From Chloroflexota bacterium (GTDB taxonomy: Bacteria; Chloroflexota; Dehalococcoidia; Lucifugimonadales; GCA-2719675): DNA of 62,075 bases. A model generated the notes under the pieces. It worked only from the letters and a program-made list of their open reading frames with translations, made no database searches and had not been told where the DNA came from. The stretch is taken from positions 1 to 62,075 of the forward strand of contig PBID01000017.1 in assembly GCA_002719675.1 (NCBI GenBank), given 5' to 3'. The position numbers were made by a program, and so were the translations under genes. Below are positions 61,758 to 62,075 of this stretch, in pieces (position 1 is the stretch's first letter; every line of letters begins with the position of its first letter).

Positions 61758-62075
61758 TTATTTATTTTGATTTTTTCTGCGCATGCCAACTAAAACACCT
61801 ACTGGTAATAATAAAAACATCATATTGACAACCCCCGTTGCAAAAGATGTTTCCTCAGCAGCAAAGCAGCCTCCACCAGAAGATTCGGTAGGTGTTGCTG
61901 TAGGTGGTACAGATGTTGCTGTAGATGGTACAGATGTCGCTGTAGGTACTATCTCAGAAAGCTTAGTCGAAATCTTTTTTGAAATAGGTATAGGCGTTGG
62001 TGTAGGAGGAAGCGGTACAGGTGTTACTGTAGGCGGTACAGGTGTTGCTGTAGGCGGTACAGGTGTTGCTGTAGG
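61758..62075 (-). CDS. surface protein fragment with Pro/Thr stalk and Cys C-terminal anchor
   Basis: The frame is open from the right window edge to TAA at 61758, giving the last 105 residues. It starts with heptads of the PTATPVP type, then a short SKKISTKLSEI break, further TATSVP repeats, and ends SGGGCFAAEETSFATGVVN, a hydrophobic stretch MMFLLLPVGVLVG and RRKNQNK. A Gly-rich Cys motif, hydrophobic segment and basic end form a tripartite C-terminal sorting signal of the CTERM kind. The protein is probably surface-anchored by its tail. The N-terminal functional part lies outside the window, so its role is unknown. Confidence 0.8.
   Translation of the reverse strand, partial: PTATPVPPTATPVPPTVTPVPLPPTPTPIPISKKISTKLSEIVPTATSVPSTATSVPPTATPTESSGGGCFAAEETSFATGVVNMMFLLLPVGVLVGMRRKNQNK
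62020..62075 (-). repeat. 21-bp tandem repeats in stalk region
   Basis: The 21-bp unit starting GGTGTTGCTGTAGGCGGTA occurs at 62020 (one variant), 62041 and 62062 (cut by the window edge), coding for PTATPVP heptads on the minus strand. A related, more diverged array is at 61891-61948. Confidence 0.85.

Noticed and set aside
1-62075. CRISPR arrays, transposases, phage genes, toxin-antitoxin pairs
   Set aside because: No regularly spaced repeats and no matching coding sequences were seen; the Cas4-like nuclease has no CRISPR neighbours.

Overview
The window is AT-rich (roughly one third G+C by eye), densely coded bacterial DNA with short intergenic gaps, frequent TTG starts and no phage or transposase genes. 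Two luciferase-like flavin oxidoreductases, a mandelate-racemase/enolase-superfamily enzyme, paired amidohydrolases, a CocE-type hydrolase, a HspR-type repressor with a DnaJ-like partner and a pilus system without visible outer-membrane parts together suggest a streamlined marine Chloroflexota bacterium of the SAR202/Dehalococcoidia kind. That placement is inference from gene content only; no phylogeny was run.

Layout. 1-2543: end of a PD40 propeller protein, a DMT exporter and a limonene-monooxygenase-like enzyme. 2649-9401: a plus-strand series (Cas4/RecB-like Fe-S nuclease, Gfo/Idh/MocA oxidoreductase, luciferase-like oxidoreductase, histone-deacetylase-like enzyme, NhaA, DUF503), interrupted at 4335-5563 by a 1.2-kb segment bounded by a perfect 19-bp direct repeat. 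9491-11741: zinc-ribbon/DUF805 protein, tRNA-Pro(GGG), an enolase-superfamily enzyme preceded by a coupled leader ORF, and an orphan small gene. 11786-14200: proBA. 14239-15345: a PD40 lipoprotein. 15661-23096: a type IV pilus/pseudopilus operon (pilB, pilC, PilN-like, PilO-like, prepilin peptidase, three prepilins). 23108-28193: cupredoxin lipoprotein, squalene/phytoene synthase overlapping a phosphotriesterase-like gene, an orphan small gene and lepA.

28320-40072: a class-III aminotransferase, hisS, a RelA/SpoT (p)ppGpp enzyme, rpsT, lexA with its promoter and a candidate operator, tatA, a MoeB/ThiF-like E1, a CocE hydrolase, an EF-G-like GTPase and rpsU. 40573-48574: a double zinc-ribbon protein, a MetF-like protein, lipA, tatB-like/tatC, two tandem amidohydrolases, a PH-domain/zinc-ribbon membrane protein, hspR and a cbpA-like DnaJ. 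48747-51763: a cobalamin riboswitch with terminator controlling a B12-type ABC importer. 51850-58795: two plsY paralogues, a ThDP enzyme, lipB, argF, der and gpsA. 58801-61630: dnaJ-prmA-rsmE on the minus strand. 61758-62075: the C-terminal end of a surface protein with a Pro/Thr stalk and a Cys-containing C-terminal anchor.

How the genes fit together. B12 import, lipoate synthesis and ligation (lipA, lipB), folate-type one-carbon chemistry, Tat export, phospholipid synthesis (plsY, gpsA) and stress control (lexA, hspR/dnaJ, RelA/SpoT) form a core housekeeping set. The flavin oxidoreductases, enolase-superfamily enzyme, ThDP enzyme, amidohydrolases, phosphotriesterase and CocE hydrolase look like a catabolic set for diverse organic compounds. 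No CRISPR array, toxin-antitoxin pair or restriction system was found. The least explained items are the repeat-bounded islet at 4335-5563 with its structured core, the anchored stalk protein at the right edge, the shared domain of two large prepilins, and several palindromes at regulatory positions.
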